A stretch of DNA of 49,007 nucleotides, from positions 1 to 49,007 of the forward strand of contig CACJGL010000007.1 of assembly GCA_902592965.1 (NCBI GenBank), read 5' to 3'. The stretch comes from an uncultured Pelagibacteraceae bacterium (lineage in GTDB: Bacteria; Pseudomonadota; Alphaproteobacteria; Pelagibacterales; Pelagibacteraceae). How positions within the stretch are numbered: position 1 is the stretch's first letter; every line of letters starts with the position of its first letter. Below the pieces are notes generated by a model. It worked only from the letters and a program-made list of their open reading frames with translations, had not been told where the DNA came from and did no database searches. Both the position numbers and the translations under genes were made by a program. Shown here piece after piece: positions 1 through 9,814 of this stretch.

Positions 1-255
1 GTTAAAAATAGGTCTAAGTTAATTAAAATTTTTAAAAAAAAAAAAATTCCATATAAAATATATTATCCAAAACCTTTGTATAGACAGTACCAATTAAAAA
101 ATAAAATTAGATTAGAAAATACAGAGTTTCTTTGTAAATCTATCATATCTTTGCCTTTTAATGATTTAAGTGTGAAAAGATTTGATTTAATTAAAAATAA
201 ATTAAAAGAAATTGTAACAAACAATAAAAATTTTTTTTTTGAAAAGAAAATATAA
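1..255 (+). CDS. DegT/DnrJ/EryC1/StrS sugar aminotransferase, C-terminal fragment
   Basis: The reading frame is open from base 1 to a TAA at 253-255 and gives about 84 residues; the start lies upstream of the window. The fragment has the family's C-terminal signature: a YYPKPLYRQ motif around residues 21-29, then KSIISLPFND around residues 46-55. PLP-dependent enzymes of this family aminate keto-sugar nucleotides for surface polysaccharides. The catalytic lysine region is not in the window. The 3' end overlaps the next gene by 17 bases, which suggests co-transcription. The family call is good, but the substrate cannot be told. Confidence 0.8.
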   Translation, partial: VKNRSKLIKIFKKKKIPYKIYYPKPLYRQYQLKNKIRLENTEFLCKSIISLPFNDLSVKRFDLIKNKLKEIVTNNKNFFFEKKI

Positions 256-1414
256 AATTTTATATATACAACCAATAGGAGCTTTTAGCGGTTCACTTAA
301 AAGTTCTGAGGAATATATAAAAAACTTGCATAAAAAATTTGATTTTATCTTTTTCACACAAAATGGTCTAGCTAAAAAAATTTTGAAAAAATATGGACAG
401 GTATTTGAAGCACTTGGATTATGTAAATATGATAATACTGAAAATAGCCATTACAAGGGTTTAAGATGGTTATTAATTTTTAGGGAAGTATTTTATATAA
501 TTCCAACCATATTAAATTTATTAAAGATAAAATTTTTTATAAAAAATATAGATTTAATTCATTTAAATGAGATAACCGGTTTGCCAAGTGCATTACTTGC
601 AAAATTGATTTTTAGAAAACCTCTAGTTGTTCATGTTAGATCATTAAATTACAGAAACTACAAAAGTCTAAAATCAAATTTACATTTAAAAATATTAAAA
701 AAGTTTGCAGATATAATATTGGCTATAGATCAAGAGGTCTTTAAAACAGTTAATATCAAAAATAAAACAATTCTTTTAAGAAATATTTTAGATTTAGAAA
801 TGAAAAATACAAAAAAAAAAAAATTAAATAAAGAATTAAAAATTGGTTACATAGGATCATATTTAAAATATAAGGGAGTTGAAAATTTAATTAAAGCAGT
901 AGAAGAATTAACGCTCGAAAGTTATAAGATTAAATTAATCTTTGCTGGAAAATTTTTAGATAGAAGTTTTTTAATAAAGAACCTATTAAGTTGGTTTAGT
1001 ATTGAAAATAATATTAACGCTGATTTGTTAAAAAAAGTCTTCATTAAAAATATGGGTTTTGTAAAAAAGATTCAAAATTTTTATGATCAAATTGATATTT
1101 TGTGCTTTCCAAGTTCATTAAATGCCACTGGTAGACAAATTTTTGAAGCTGGAATGTTTTCGATACCAGTTATTGTATGTATGAAAAGTGATAAAAACGA
1201 TAGTGTTAAAAATAATTATAATGGTTTGATATATAATAATTTTTTTTCAATTAAAGATTTACAAAAAAAAATATTAATATTCTATAATAATAGAAAATTA
1301 ATTAAAATAATGGGCAATAATGGTAAAAAACTCGCACTAAAAAGAAATATGAAAAATAATAATATCAACAAACTTATTTCAATATATAAAAATTTAATTA
1401 GCCAAAACTTATGA
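239..1414 (+). CDS. GT4-type (GT-B fold) glycosyltransferase
   Basis: A 391-residue protein starting at a TTG that overlaps the aminotransferase tail. The N-terminus (KILYIQPIGAFSGSLKS) looks like a GT-B acceptor domain with a Gly-rich first loop. A second Rossmann half starts near residue 200 (LKIGYIGSYLKYKGVENLI), and a C-terminal segment (CFPSSLNATGRQIFEAGMF, about residues 290-308) corresponds to the family's nucleotide-sugar-binding motif, with a Glu in FEAG. It probably transfers a sugar to a lipid-linked polysaccharide intermediate on the cytoplasmic face. Donor and acceptor are unknown. Confidence 0.75.
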   Translation: MKRKYKILYIQPIGAFSGSLKSSEEYIKNLHKKFDFIFFTQNGLAKKILKKYGQVFEALGLCKYDNTENSHYKGLRWLLIFREVFYIIPTILNLLKIKFFIKNIDLIHLNEITGLPSALLAKLIFRKPLVVHVRSLNYRNYKSLKSNLHLKILKKFADIILAIDQEVFKTVNIKNKTILLRNILDLEMKNTKKKKLNKELKIGYIGSYLKYKGVENLIKAVEELTLESYKIKLIFAGKFLDRSFLIKNLLSWFSIENNINADLLKKVFIKNMGFVKKIQNFYDQIDILCFPSSLNATGRQIFEAGMFSIPVIVCMKSDKNDSVKNNYNGLIYNNFFSIKDLQKKILIFYNNRKLIKIMGNNGKKLALKRNMKNNNINKLISIYKNLISQNL

Positions 1415-1421
1415 AAATAAA

Positions 1422-2330
1422 ATGAAATTAACAATTATAGTCACATTTATCTTTGCTTTTTTTTCTACTTTTATAACAGAGGTTTACCTTAAAAATAAAG
1501 GTCTGGGTGACCCTGTAAGATATGACTCGAGTATTTTGTATGGATATTCACCAAAGCCAAATCAAAAAAAAAAAAGAATAGCGGGATCATATGTAACAAT
1601 TAATGAGGTCGGTTTGAGGTCAATTAATTCCTGGAAATCTGAAAAAAAGAAAATTTTATTTTTAGGTGATAGTGTAACCTATGGAGGAAGTTATATTGAT
1701 GACAAAGATATTTTTTCAACTAAAGTTTGTAGTAAGTTAAAAAATTTTATTTGTGGTAATGCAGGTGTAAATGCTTATAGTACACTAAACATTGTTTTGA
1801 GATCAAAGCTTGATAGCAGAATTCAAGATGCAGATGTTTATATATATTTATTTCCACCAGGTGATTTTTATAGGGATTATGCAAACTCACAAACAGCCCA
1901 TTTTTATTTAAATAATAAAAGTTTTTTTTTACCAGCAATAACCGAAGCTATCAGCTTTGTTTTTACAAAATATGACTTGAATAATAGTATATCAAAATAT
2001 GACGATACAAATACTAATTACGAAGATTATTTTAAAATAATTGATTTTTCAATTAAAAATTTAAAAGAAGAAATATCTAACAAAATTTCAAATAAAAAAA
2101 AAATATTCATTTTTTTAAGTAATGAAAAAAGCGATAAAAATTACAAAAAAAAGATTAACAAATATGTGAAGGATAGTTTGTTAAGAGAAATGGATAATAT
2201 TATCTTGTTAAATGAAACTTTAAATGATGATGATTTTTTTTATGATGAAAGTGTTCATTTAAATATTCGCGGTCATGAAGTTGTTGCTGATAAAATATTT
2301 AAAATAATTGAAAATAAAATAAATAACTAA
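1422..2330 (+). CDS. SGNH-family hydrolase-like protein
   Basis: A 302-residue protein with an N-terminal hydrophobic segment (about residues 3-17), so probably membrane-anchored or exported. Block I of the SGNH family is FLGDSVTYGG near residue 81, with Ser in GDS as nucleophile. The C-terminal block DESVHLNIRGHE supplies the Asp and His pair. A GNAG segment near residue 112 fits the Gly and Asn blocks. Such proteins in polysaccharide loci usually add or remove O-acetyl groups. It starts 7 bases after the glycosyltransferase. Whether it is an esterase or a transferase cannot be decided. Confidence 0.7.
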   Translation: MKLTIIVTFIFAFFSTFITEVYLKNKGLGDPVRYDSSILYGYSPKPNQKKKRIAGSYVTINEVGLRSINSWKSEKKKILFLGDSVTYGGSYIDDKDIFSTKVCSKLKNFICGNAGVNAYSTLNIVLRSKLDSRIQDADVYIYLFPPGDFYRDYANSQTAHFYLNNKSFFLPAITEAISFVFTKYDLNNSISKYDDTNTNYEDYFKIIDFSIKNLKEEISNKISNKKKIFIFLSNEKSDKNYKKKINKYVKDSLLREMDNIILLNETLNDDDFFYDESVHLNIRGHEVVADKIFKIIENKINN

Positions 2331-2348
2331 GAAACATTTAATTTTATA

Positions 2349-4175
2349 ATGATTTGGAAATTAACTTTTAGTATTTTAATATGTAATTTTATTTTTTTTT
2401 ATACCTATTCTATTACAGAATTTTTTTGCAGAATTTTTAAATTTAATATAAATCGATTAAGTAAAATAATATTTGGATATTCAGTCTTTATAATTCTTCT
2501 TTATCTTTCGTATTTTATTTTAAATTTAGAAATTAAATACATTTATATTTTTTTGATAATTACATCTTTTTTATTTTTAATAAATATCAAAAAGTTTTTA
2601 GATAATTTTTTTTTTACAAAGGAAAATATCTTAGTTAATTTAATTATAATTTTTTATTTAATACCACTATTGGTTTATGGGGAACAATTTTATATATTTA
2701 GAGGAAATTATTGGGACAGTTCTAATTATTTAAGCTCAGCAGTACTTTTTAATAATTACAACTATAATGATATTATAAATAAGTCGTATTCGAATTTTTT
2801 TTTAGAATTCCAAAGTATTGATTACATAATAAAAGCTAGACCCTTAGCAAATCTTTTCTTGTCACTTTTCATTAACAAAAGTTTTTCTATTTTTTTTAGT
2901 TTTTATTTATTTAAAATTATAATTACGACTATAATTTTTCTATCATTAATAGCCTTTTTAGAAAATTTGTTTAATTTTAAAAATAAAAAATTATTTTTCA
3001 TAGTTCCATTCGCATATATTTTTTCTTTTTGGAATATTTACATTTTTGAAATTGATGCACTATCTCATTATTCTTCTATACCGATTTTAATATTATCAAC
3101 GAGTTTGATGTTCGATAGTTTCAACAAATTAAATGATGAGAAAAACTATATTTTATTTGCAATATCATCTTCTTCACTTTTTATAATTTACCCAGAAATT
3201 TTTTTAGTTATAGTTTTAATTTTTTTATTCTTATTATTTGATAATTTAAAAAAAATTAATAAAAAAATAACTTTCTTTTTTTTAAGATCATTTCTGTTAT
3301 TTTTAATTATTACTTTTGCAAGTTATGAAACTAATTATAAACATCTTTTCATTTCACAATTAAATCAAATTACTAATTTGAATGATTGGTGGGGTTATTT
3401 CGGTAGTTTTATTTTTGGTAAAGATAACCTTGTCTCAAATCCTGAATTTGTAGATGAAATTAAAATTGCTTTAAAGGATGTCTCAAGAAATATTGATTTT
3501 TTAAGCCTAATACATGAGCAGCATTTCAGTAAAGGCTATAAATTTATATATCTAAATATTCTTCCATCAATTTCTGGTTTGTATTTTTTAATGCCTGGTA
3601 TAATTAACAAGAATTATTTTTATTTTGTCCAATATTCTTTTGTATTTTTAATATTATTCTATCTATTAATTATAATTTACAAAAATATTGATTATTTGCT
3701 AAGAAACCCCTTTTCAAAAAGGAAATCAATTTATTTTATATTTATCAACCTAGTAATTTTATCCTATCTTATTTCTATTCAAAGTTATTGGATAATAATA
3801 AAGTACTACACTTACTTGTTTCCTTTTTTATTTTTATTTTTTTCACTTAACCTTAAAAAAAAATCAATTAACAAATTTTATCTTATTTTAGCATCAACAT
3901 TTTTTATTTATAAATATTCAACTTTTAATGAAGGAGTAGGTAGATACGATAGTTTTCCATCAATTATCGATATAAAATTAAAAAAAGAAGTGATTTGGGA
4001 TGATCCAAATTTATATAAGCTCAAAAATTGCAGCCAGCTATCTATTAGTGAAAATAATTACATAATAAAAGCATATTTGAATTTAAAATTGGTAGACCTT
4101 AATATAAATAATAAGAAGAAGGAAAGTTGCAGCATAATCTTAAAAAATAAAAAATTCATAATTTCTTACGATTAA
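2349..4175 (+). CDS. Large polytopic membrane protein of unknown function
   Basis: A 608-residue protein, hydrophobic over most of its length with roughly ten or more predicted membrane segments. After about four segments comes a soluble loop with FRGNYWDSSNYLSSA (near residues 118-132), carrying acidic and aromatic residues. A loop in this place is typical of GT-C-like membrane glycosyltransferases. The last 60 residues are polar. I do not recognise a specific family. A GT-C glycosyltransferase or a polysaccharide polymerase is possible by analogy and by its place between surface-sugar genes. Confidence 0.6.
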   Translation: MIWKLTFSILICNFIFFYTYSITEFFCRIFKFNINRLSKIIFGYSVFIILLYLSYFILNLEIKYIYIFLIITSFLFLINIKKFLDNFFFTKENILVNLIIIFYLIPLLVYGEQFYIFRGNYWDSSNYLSSAVLFNNYNYNDIINKSYSNFFLEFQSIDYIIKARPLANLFLSLFINKSFSIFFSFYLFKIIITTIIFLSLIAFLENLFNFKNKKLFFIVPFAYIFSFWNIYIFEIDALSHYSSIPILILSTSLMFDSFNKLNDEKNYILFAISSSSLFIIYPEIFLVIVLIFLFLLFDNLKKINKKITFFFLRSFLLFLIITFASYETNYKHLFISQLNQITNLNDWWGYFGSFIFGKDNLVSNPEFVDEIKIALKDVSRNIDFLSLIHEQHFSKGYKFIYLNILPSISGLYFLMPGIINKNYFYFVQYSFVFLILFYLLIIIYKNIDYLLRNPFSKRKSIYFIFINLVILSYLISIQSYWIIIKYYTYLFPFLFLFFSLNLKKKSINKFYLILASTFFIYKYSTFNEGVGRYDSFPSIIDIKLKKEVIWDDPNLYKLKNCSQLSISENNYIIKAYLNLKLVDLNINNKKKESCSIILKNKKFIISYD

Positions 4176-4385
4176 AATAATTCTGCTTGATCTATCAATT
4201 TCTCAATTAGTAGATAACATCACAAAGCGTAATACCAGTACCGCCAAATAAATAAATTTTTCTTCAAATGTAATTATTAGTAAACATTTAATTTATATTA
4301 AATCGTGTTATATTATAATAATACTAAAACTAACTATCTTTTAATTCATATAGATTAATAATATGCATCAATCATTCAACTAAGT
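4176..4385. other. Intergenic spacer, 210 bases
   Basis: This is the longest gap of the first 12 kb and separates two blocks of surface genes. No open frame of useful length or tRNA was seen. The second half holds a TATA-rich stretch around 4305-4325 that could include a -10 element for the WecA-like gene, but no matching -35 element is clear. A promoter here is plausible because the upstream operon ends and a new one begins. Confidence 0.4.
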
Positions 4386-5405
4386 ATGTATTATAACCTT
4401 TTATTATTTCCATTGTTATTATTTCTGATAAATTTAATTTTAGTAAAATTAGTTTTTTTAATTGATAAGCCGTCAGAAAGTTTTCACAAAATTGAAAAAA
4501 CAAAAAATATACCCCTTTCGGGAGGTCTATTTATCTTTTTTTGCCTCATTTTAATGTCTTTAATTAATTTTCAATTTTATGTTGAGCCTAAAATATTATT
4601 TTTTTTAAGTTTGATTTTAATTTTAGGAATTTTTTCAGATATAAGAAGTAGTTTCTCTCCGAAAGGAAGAATAATATTTCAATTATTTATTATTATTTTT
4701 TTTGTCATGATTAATCAAGAAATATTAATAAATAAAACTAATATTGAAATTTTAGATTTATTAGTAACCTCAAAAATCGGCAAATATTTATTCACCATAT
4801 TTTGTATTATAACACTTCTAAATGGTTTTAACTTTATGGATGGAGTAAATGGATTTGTTTCTGGATATATTTTATCAATTCTGGTTATATTAAATTTAAT
4901 TTCGTTAAAAGTAACAGGTAATTATTATTTCAATGATTTAATATACTTATTTTTTATATTTTTTTTATTTAATATTTTTGGTCAATCTTTTTTAGGAGAT
5001 AACGGAGTTTATATATCGTCTATACTACTTTCTTACTTGGTTATTAATTTAATTAATTTAAATAATTCAATATCTCCAATAGTAGCTGTTTCATTATTAT
5101 GGTATCCTGCTATAGAAAATTTGTTCACAATTGTAAGAAGATTATCAAAAAAAAAAATGACATATTTACCCGATAAACTTCATCTGCACTCTTTAATATA
5201 TAGACGATTAAATATTAATTTTCTAAAACATAAAAACAGTTTTACAGGTATTTTAATAAATATATTATTATTACCAAATTTTATTTTCTCATATTTATTT
5301 TACGATAATAGTTTATATCTTGGAATGATAGTTATTATGTATATAACTATATATTTAATTTCTTACAGTTTATTAATAAAAAAATTTGATGATGATAAAG
5401 GATAA
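4386..5405 (+). CDS. WecA/MraY-family polyprenyl-phosphate sugar-1-phosphate transferase
   Basis: A 339-residue polytopic membrane protein with the family's conserved cytoplasmic loops. These are DKPSESFHKIEKTKNIPLSGG near residues 28-48, an acidic FSDIRSSFSPKGR loop near 83-95, NGFNFMDGVNG near 146-156 (the Asp-rich metal site), a FLGDNG loop near 202-207, and the HLHSL motif near 264-268. It would move a sugar-1-phosphate from a UDP-sugar onto undecaprenyl phosphate, starting synthesis of a surface polymer. It is the only clear initiating transferase in the window. It is followed 8 bases later by a GtrB-like enzyme. Confidence 0.85.
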   Translation: MYYNLLLFPLLLFLINLILVKLVFLIDKPSESFHKIEKTKNIPLSGGLFIFFCLILMSLINFQFYVEPKILFFLSLILILGIFSDIRSSFSPKGRIIFQLFIIIFFVMINQEILINKTNIEILDLLVTSKIGKYLFTIFCIITLLNGFNFMDGVNGFVSGYILSILVILNLISLKVTGNYYFNDLIYLFFIFFLFNIFGQSFLGDNGVYISSILLSYLVINLINLNNSISPIVAVSLLWYPAIENLFTIVRRLSKKKMTYLPDKLHLHSLIYRRLNINFLKHKNSFTGILINILLLPNFIFSYLFYDNSLYLGMIVIMYITIYLISYSLLIKKFDDDKG

Positions 5406-5413
5406 TTTAGTAA

Positions 5414-6349
5414 ATGAATAAGATTTCAGTAATAGTACCTGTTTATAATGAAGAAAAAAATATTAATGAATTTGTAAAAAGAACAGTAATATCATTAAAT
5501 AAGACTAAACAAGATTATGAGATAATATTTCTTTTAGATCCTTCAACTGACAATAGTCAAAAATTAATTCTTAATGAAATTGAAAAAAATAAAAAAATAA
5601 AATTAATACTTTTTTCTAGAAGATTTGGGCAACCAGCTGCTACAATGGCTGGAATTAGTCACGTGACTGGCTCAAGATGTGTTATTATTGATTGTGATTT
5701 GCAAGATCCACCAGAATTAATTTATGATTTAAGTAAAAAAATGGATGAAGGTTATGACGTGGTTTTGGCAAGAAGAAAATCAAGGCAAGGAGAGACCTTA
5801 ATAAAAAGATTTATTACTAATGTTGGTTACGTATTTATTGAAAAAATAACAGATATAAAAATCCCAAAAAATACAGGTGATTTTCGAATAATATCAAAAA
5901 GGGTAATTGATAATTTAAAACAGTTTAAAGAACCTAATGCTTTTCTTAGAGGTCTTGTTGCATATATAGGCTTCAAACAAACCCATATAGAATATGACAG
6001 AGACAGAAGATTTAGTGGTGAAACAAAATATAATAAGTATTTAGGATCACTAAAAATAGCTTTTAATGGTATTTTTGGTTTTAGTTCTAGACCATTATTT
6101 ATAATGTCCATTATCGGTTTTATATTTGCATTAATTAGCTTTTTCATTGGTTTATATTATATAATTATTAAACTTATCGACCCTTCAATAACACCAGGTC
6201 TTTCTTCAACAATTTTATTCATCACTTTCTTTTCTGGACTTAATTTAATTGGATTGGGTCTATTAGGTGAATATGTAGGTAGAATTTATGATGAGGTAAA
6301 AAATAGGCCCAATTTCATAATTGATAAAAAGTATAATTTCGATGAATGA
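5414..6349 (+). CDS. GtrB/ArnC-like GT2 glycosyltransferase with two C-terminal membrane helices
   Basis: A 311-residue protein. The GT-A domain begins with VIVPVYNEEKNI (residues 6-17). DCDLQDPPE (about residues 94-102) provides the metal-binding Asp residues, and RRFGQPAA precedes it. Two hydrophobic helices at about residues 228-255 and 262-290 are placed as in DPM/GtrB/ArnC enzymes, which make polyprenyl-phosphate sugars. The likely role is loading a sugar onto undecaprenyl phosphate for periplasmic modification. It overlaps the next gene by 8 bases. Confidence 0.85.
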   Translation: MNKISVIVPVYNEEKNINEFVKRTVISLNKTKQDYEIIFLLDPSTDNSQKLILNEIEKNKKIKLILFSRRFGQPAATMAGISHVTGSRCVIIDCDLQDPPELIYDLSKKMDEGYDVVLARRKSRQGETLIKRFITNVGYVFIEKITDIKIPKNTGDFRIISKRVIDNLKQFKEPNAFLRGLVAYIGFKQTHIEYDRDRRFSGETKYNKYLGSLKIAFNGIFGFSSRPLFIMSIIGFIFALISFFIGLYYIIIKLIDPSITPGLSSTILFITFFSGLNLIGLGLLGEYVGRIYDEVKNRPNFIIDKKYNFDE

Positions 6350-7046
6350 AACAGATAAACAAAATATAAATAAAAAAAATATAGATTTTTTTTCAAAGAA
6401 CTCAAATTATCAAAATAATGTAAATCAGATAGATACTTATAAAATTCTTTATAATGAGATTACAGAAATAATTAGAGATACAAATTTACTTTTAGATGTA
6501 GGTCATGGTGGATGCTTTGATTATGATACGACAAAAGTCAATAAAATTGTCGGATTAGATTTAGATGAAATGATTGAAAAAAATTCTATTCCAAAAAATG
6601 TAAATTTAGAAGTTGGTAGCGCTTTAGAAATACCAGATAAGCTTATTAATTTTGATACAGTATTATTTGTTATGTTGATTCATCATTTAGTAGGGAAAAA
6701 TGTTGCAGAAAATATTGAAAATTTAAATATATGCATTGAGCAAAGCAAAAAAGCGTTGTCAAAAAATGGAAGACTTATTATCGTAGAATCTTGTGTTCCA
6801 AAATGGTTTTACAATATTGAAAAAGTTGTATTTAAGCCCACGAGTTACTTGATTAATAAATTTATGAAACACCCACCAGCCTTTCAGTTTACTAAGGAAA
6901 TTATATCAGATTCCTTAACTAAGAATGGATTTAAAGATGTGAAAATAAAAAAAATAAAACAAGGTAAATTTATTCTTCAGTATGGTATAAAATTTCCAAC
7001 AATTCTAACTCCAGTGGAAACAATTATATTTTCTGCAAATATTTGA
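6342..7046 (+). CDS. Class I SAM-dependent methyltransferase
   Basis: About 234 residues from the ATG at 6342. A longer frame starts at 6321, but that would overlap the upstream gene further. Motif I is LLLDVGHGG near residue 51, followed by an acidic VGLDLDE segment that could bind the SAM ribose, and a VLFVMLIHHLV motif near residue 105. The C-terminal half is variable (VESCVPKWFYNIEK). Its place between a GtrB-like enzyme and an epimerase suggests sugar or lipid-carrier methylation, but the substrate is unknown. Confidence 0.7.
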   Translation: MNETDKQNINKKNIDFFSKNSNYQNNVNQIDTYKILYNEITEIIRDTNLLLDVGHGGCFDYDTTKVNKIVGLDLDEMIEKNSIPKNVNLEVGSALEIPDKLINFDTVLFVMLIHHLVGKNVAENIENLNICIEQSKKALSKNGRLIIVESCVPKWFYNIEKVVFKPTSYLINKFMKHPPAFQFTKEIISDSLTKNGFKDVKIKKIKQGKFILQYGIKFPTILTPVETIIFSANI

Positions 7047-7047
7047 T

Positions 7048-8004
7048 ATGAAAACTTATTTAGTTACAGGGTGTGCAGGATTTATAGGAAGTAATTTAGT
7101 TGATTATCTTTTAAAAAAAAATAATCGAATTATTGGTCTAGACAATTTATCTACAGGTAAAAAATTTTTCCTAAAAAAAGCTTTAAAAAACAAAAATTTT
7201 AAATTTTTTAAAATTGATTTATTGAAAAATAATATTGATAGATATTTTAAAAATGTAGATAGAGTATATCATTTTGCAGCAAATGCAGATGTTAGATTTG
7301 GCTTAAAACATAGAAAAAAAGATATTAACCAAAATATACTAGTTACTTATAAAATATTAGAAACTATTAAAAAAAATAAAATAAATGAAATAATATTCTC
7401 GTCTACTGGTTCAATTTATGGTGAAGCTACTCAAATTCCTACCAAAGAAAACTCACCATTCCCAATTCAAACTTCTCTATATGGAGCATCAAAAGTATCT
7501 GCTGAGGCAATAATTAGTGCATATTCAGAAGCTTACGAACTAAAATCATATATTTTTAGATTTGTTTCAATTTTAGGAGATAGATATTCTCACGGCCACG
7601 TGTTTGATTTTATAAAAAAACTAAAGAAAAATAAAAATGTGATTAGTATTCTTGGAGATGGTAATCAAAAAAAATCATATCTTAATGTTGATGATTGTAT
7701 TCGAGCAATAGATTTAGGAGTTAGAAAATTTAATAAAAATGTAAACATAATTAATTTAGGAACAAAAGAATGTCTTACAGTAAAAGAGTCTATAAAAATA
7801 ATTTGTAAAATTTTAAAATTAAAACCAAAAATACAATATTCTGGAGGAAAAAGAGGCTGGGTAGGAGATAATCCATACATTTATTTGGATACTAACAAAA
7901 TAAGATCTGTAGGCTGGAAACCACAATATAATATAAAGGACTCAATTAAACAAACTGCAAGATATATATTGAAAAACCAATGGATATTAAAAAAAAAAAA
8001 CTAA
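7048..8004 (+). CDS. NAD-dependent sugar-nucleotide epimerase/dehydratase (extended SDR)
   Basis: A 318-residue protein of usual length for the UDP-glucose 4-epimerase family. The Rossmann motif GCAGFIGSNLVDYL is at residues 8-21. The catalytic residues are Ser/Thr in FSSTGSIYGE (about residues 116-125) and YGASK (Tyr and Lys, about 147-151). HFAANADVR is the substrate-side loop after beta-4. It is the first of a tightly overlapped sugar-nucleotide block running to 12042. The exact epimer or dehydratase reaction is not clear. Confidence 0.8.
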   Translation: MKTYLVTGCAGFIGSNLVDYLLKKNNRIIGLDNLSTGKKFFLKKALKNKNFKFFKIDLLKNNIDRYFKNVDRVYHFAANADVRFGLKHRKKDINQNILVTYKILETIKKNKINEIIFSSTGSIYGEATQIPTKENSPFPIQTSLYGASKVSAEAIISAYSEAYELKSYIFRFVSILGDRYSHGHVFDFIKKLKKNKNVISILGDGNQKKSYLNVDDCIRAIDLGVRKFNKNVNIINLGTKECLTVKESIKIICKILKLKPKIQYSGGKRGWVGDNPYIYLDTNKIRSVGWKPQYNIKDSIKQTARYILKNQWILKKKN

Positions 8005-8822
8005 ATATAGTAATTTTCGGATCTACTAGTTCAATCGGAAATTTTCTGTCTAGAAAATATTATTTAGATCAGCACAATTTATTACTTTGCTCTAATAATA
8101 AAAAAAAATTCAATATACTGAAAAAAAAATTTATTAACAGGGAAGGTCAAGAAATATTTTTAGAAAAGTTAGATTTAACAAATGAAAAAGATATAAAAGG
8201 TTTAATTGGAAAAAATTTTAAATTTTTTAAAAAAACTGACTTAATAATAAGCACAGTAGGCATTCAAGGAGAAATTAACAATTTTTTTAATTCAAATTTA
8301 AAAAAATTTAAACAAACCTTTGAAATAAATTTTTTTTCTCATATTTTTTTATTAAAAGCACTTTATAAAGTAATACGTCATAACAAAAAAACTCTTATAA
8401 TTTTTTTTTCTGGTGGTGGTGCAACAAGCAAGAGAGAGAATTTAAGTTCTTACTCTTTATCAAAGATTGCATTGGTGAAATTAGTAGAAATTTTATCATT
8501 TGAGTTTAAAAATAAAAATATAAGAATTAATGCAGTCGCTCCAGGTATAATAGATTCAAAAATGACACGATCACTTTTAAAAAATAAAAGTAAAATTGGA
8601 CGAAAAGAATTTTTGAAAGTTAAAAAAGGAATTAAATCTTCAAACAAATCACTTAAGAAAGTTTACGATTTAATTAATTTATTGTTATCGGAGCCTGGAA
8701 AAAACATTTCTGGAAAAATTTTAAGTTCTAAATGGGATATGTTCAAAAAGTGGAACAAAATCGAATTAAGAAAAATTTCTAGATCGGATATATTTACTAT
8801 GCGAAGAAGGCTAGATTTTTAA
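7980..8822 (+). CDS. Short-chain dehydrogenase/reductase
   Basis: A 280-residue classical SDR. The cofactor motif is FGSTSSIGNFL near residues 13-23, the variant TGxxxGIG position being S-S-I-G. A catalytic Ser lies in FFSGGGATS, and the YSLSK motif (Tyr and Lys, about residues 158-162) follows. AVAPGIIDSKMT is the conserved segment after beta-6. It overlaps the upstream epimerase by 25 bases and the next gene by 1 base. It probably reduces or oxidises a sugar or sugar-nucleotide in this block. Confidence 0.75.
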   Translation: MDIKKKKLNIVIFGSTSSIGNFLSRKYYLDQHNLLLCSNNKKKFNILKKKFINREGQEIFLEKLDLTNEKDIKGLIGKNFKFFKKTDLIISTVGIQGEINNFFNSNLKKFKQTFEINFFSHIFLLKALYKVIRHNKKTLIIFFSGGGATSKRENLSSYSLSKIALVKLVEILSFEFKNKNIRINAVAPGIIDSKMTRSLLKNKSKIGRKEFLKVKKGIKSSNKSLKKVYDLINLLLSEPGKNISGKILSSKWDMFKKWNKIELRKISRSDIFTMRRRLDF

Positions 8823-9814
8823 TGAAAAAAAAAATAAATATTGGTCTAATTGGATATGGAGTTGTAGGCAAAAGAAGAATAAAAAGTTTACCAAATCAAT
8901 TTAATTTAATTGCTTGTTCTGACCCATATATCAAACTAAATAAAATCAACTTGAACCAAAAAAAAATTTATATAACTAAAAACTGGAGGAAATTAATCAA
9001 TATAAAATCATTAAATGCAGTTATAATTTGTACTACTCATAATTTACATTTTACAATAATAAAAGAATGTATAAAAAAAAACTTGCATATATTCGTTGAA
9101 AAACCTGCATCAATTGAAGATGCCCAAAGTAAGCAAATAATAAAATTATTAAAGAAAAAAAAAAATATTAAAATAAGAGTGGGTTTTAATCATAGATATC
9201 ATCCAGCTTTTTTATTAGCTAAGAAAATAATAAATCATAATAAAATTGGAAAAATAATGTATATCAGAGCAATATATGGACATGGTGGAAGAAAAAATTA
9301 TGACAAAGAATGGCGATTTAAAAAAAAGTTTTCAGGTGGTGGAGAGTTGATAGATAAAGGCTCACATTTAATTGACTTATCACGATTATTTCTAAAAAAT
9401 TTAAAATTAGATTATTCCAAGTTAAAGACTTTTTTTTGGAATTCAAAATTAGAAGACAACTGTTTTGTAAATTTATCAAACAAAGATGGTGCTATCGCTT
9501 TATTACATGCTTCATCAACTGAATGGAAAAATAAGTTTATTTTTGAAATTTTTGGAAAATACGGAAAAATTGAAATCAATGGGCTAGGAAAAAGTTATGG
9601 CAAAGAAAAATTAACCTATTATAAAATGTCAAAAAATATGGGAATTCCAAATTCAAAAACCTACGTATTTAAAGAAAATAATATGTATTCATGGAAAGAG
9701 GAGTTGAAAGAATTTTGTATTGATATACTAAAAAATAGAAATCCAGTTCCAGGCATAAAGGAGGCTCACGAAAATTTAAGAATTATAAGTGCAATTTATA
9801 AAATTAGAAAATGA
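8822..9814 (+). CDS. Gfo/Idh/MocA-family oxidoreductase
   Basis: A 330-residue protein. The N-terminal Rossmann motif is GLIGYGVVGKRR (residues 8-19). The family signature EKPAS is near residues 94-98, where Lys contributes to catalysis. FNHRYHPAF follows near 122-130, and GGGELIDKGSHLIDLSR (about 174-190) carries the catalytic His of the GxHxxD type. Such enzymes oxidise or reduce sugars or sugar nucleotides. It overlaps the kinase gene by 4 bases, so coupled translation is likely. Confidence 0.8.
   Translation: MKKKINIGLIGYGVVGKRRIKSLPNQFNLIACSDPYIKLNKINLNQKKIYITKNWRKLINIKSLNAVIICTTHNLHFTIIKECIKKNLHIFVEKPASIEDAQSKQIIKLLKKKKNIKIRVGFNHRYHPAFLLAKKIINHNKIGKIMYIRAIYGHGGRKNYDKEWRFKKKFSGGGELIDKGSHLIDLSRLFLKNLKLDYSKLKTFFWNSKLEDNCFVNLSNKDGAIALLHASSTEWKNKFIFEIFGKYGKIEINGLGKSYGKEKLTYYKMSKNMGIPNSKTYVFKENNMYSWKEELKEFCIDILKNRNPVPGIKEAHENLRIISAIYKIRK

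Noticed and set aside
63-275. Minus-strand open frame over the window start
   Set aside because: The plus-strand frame has a clear DegT aminotransferase C-terminal signature, so this is an antisense shadow with no recognisable motif.
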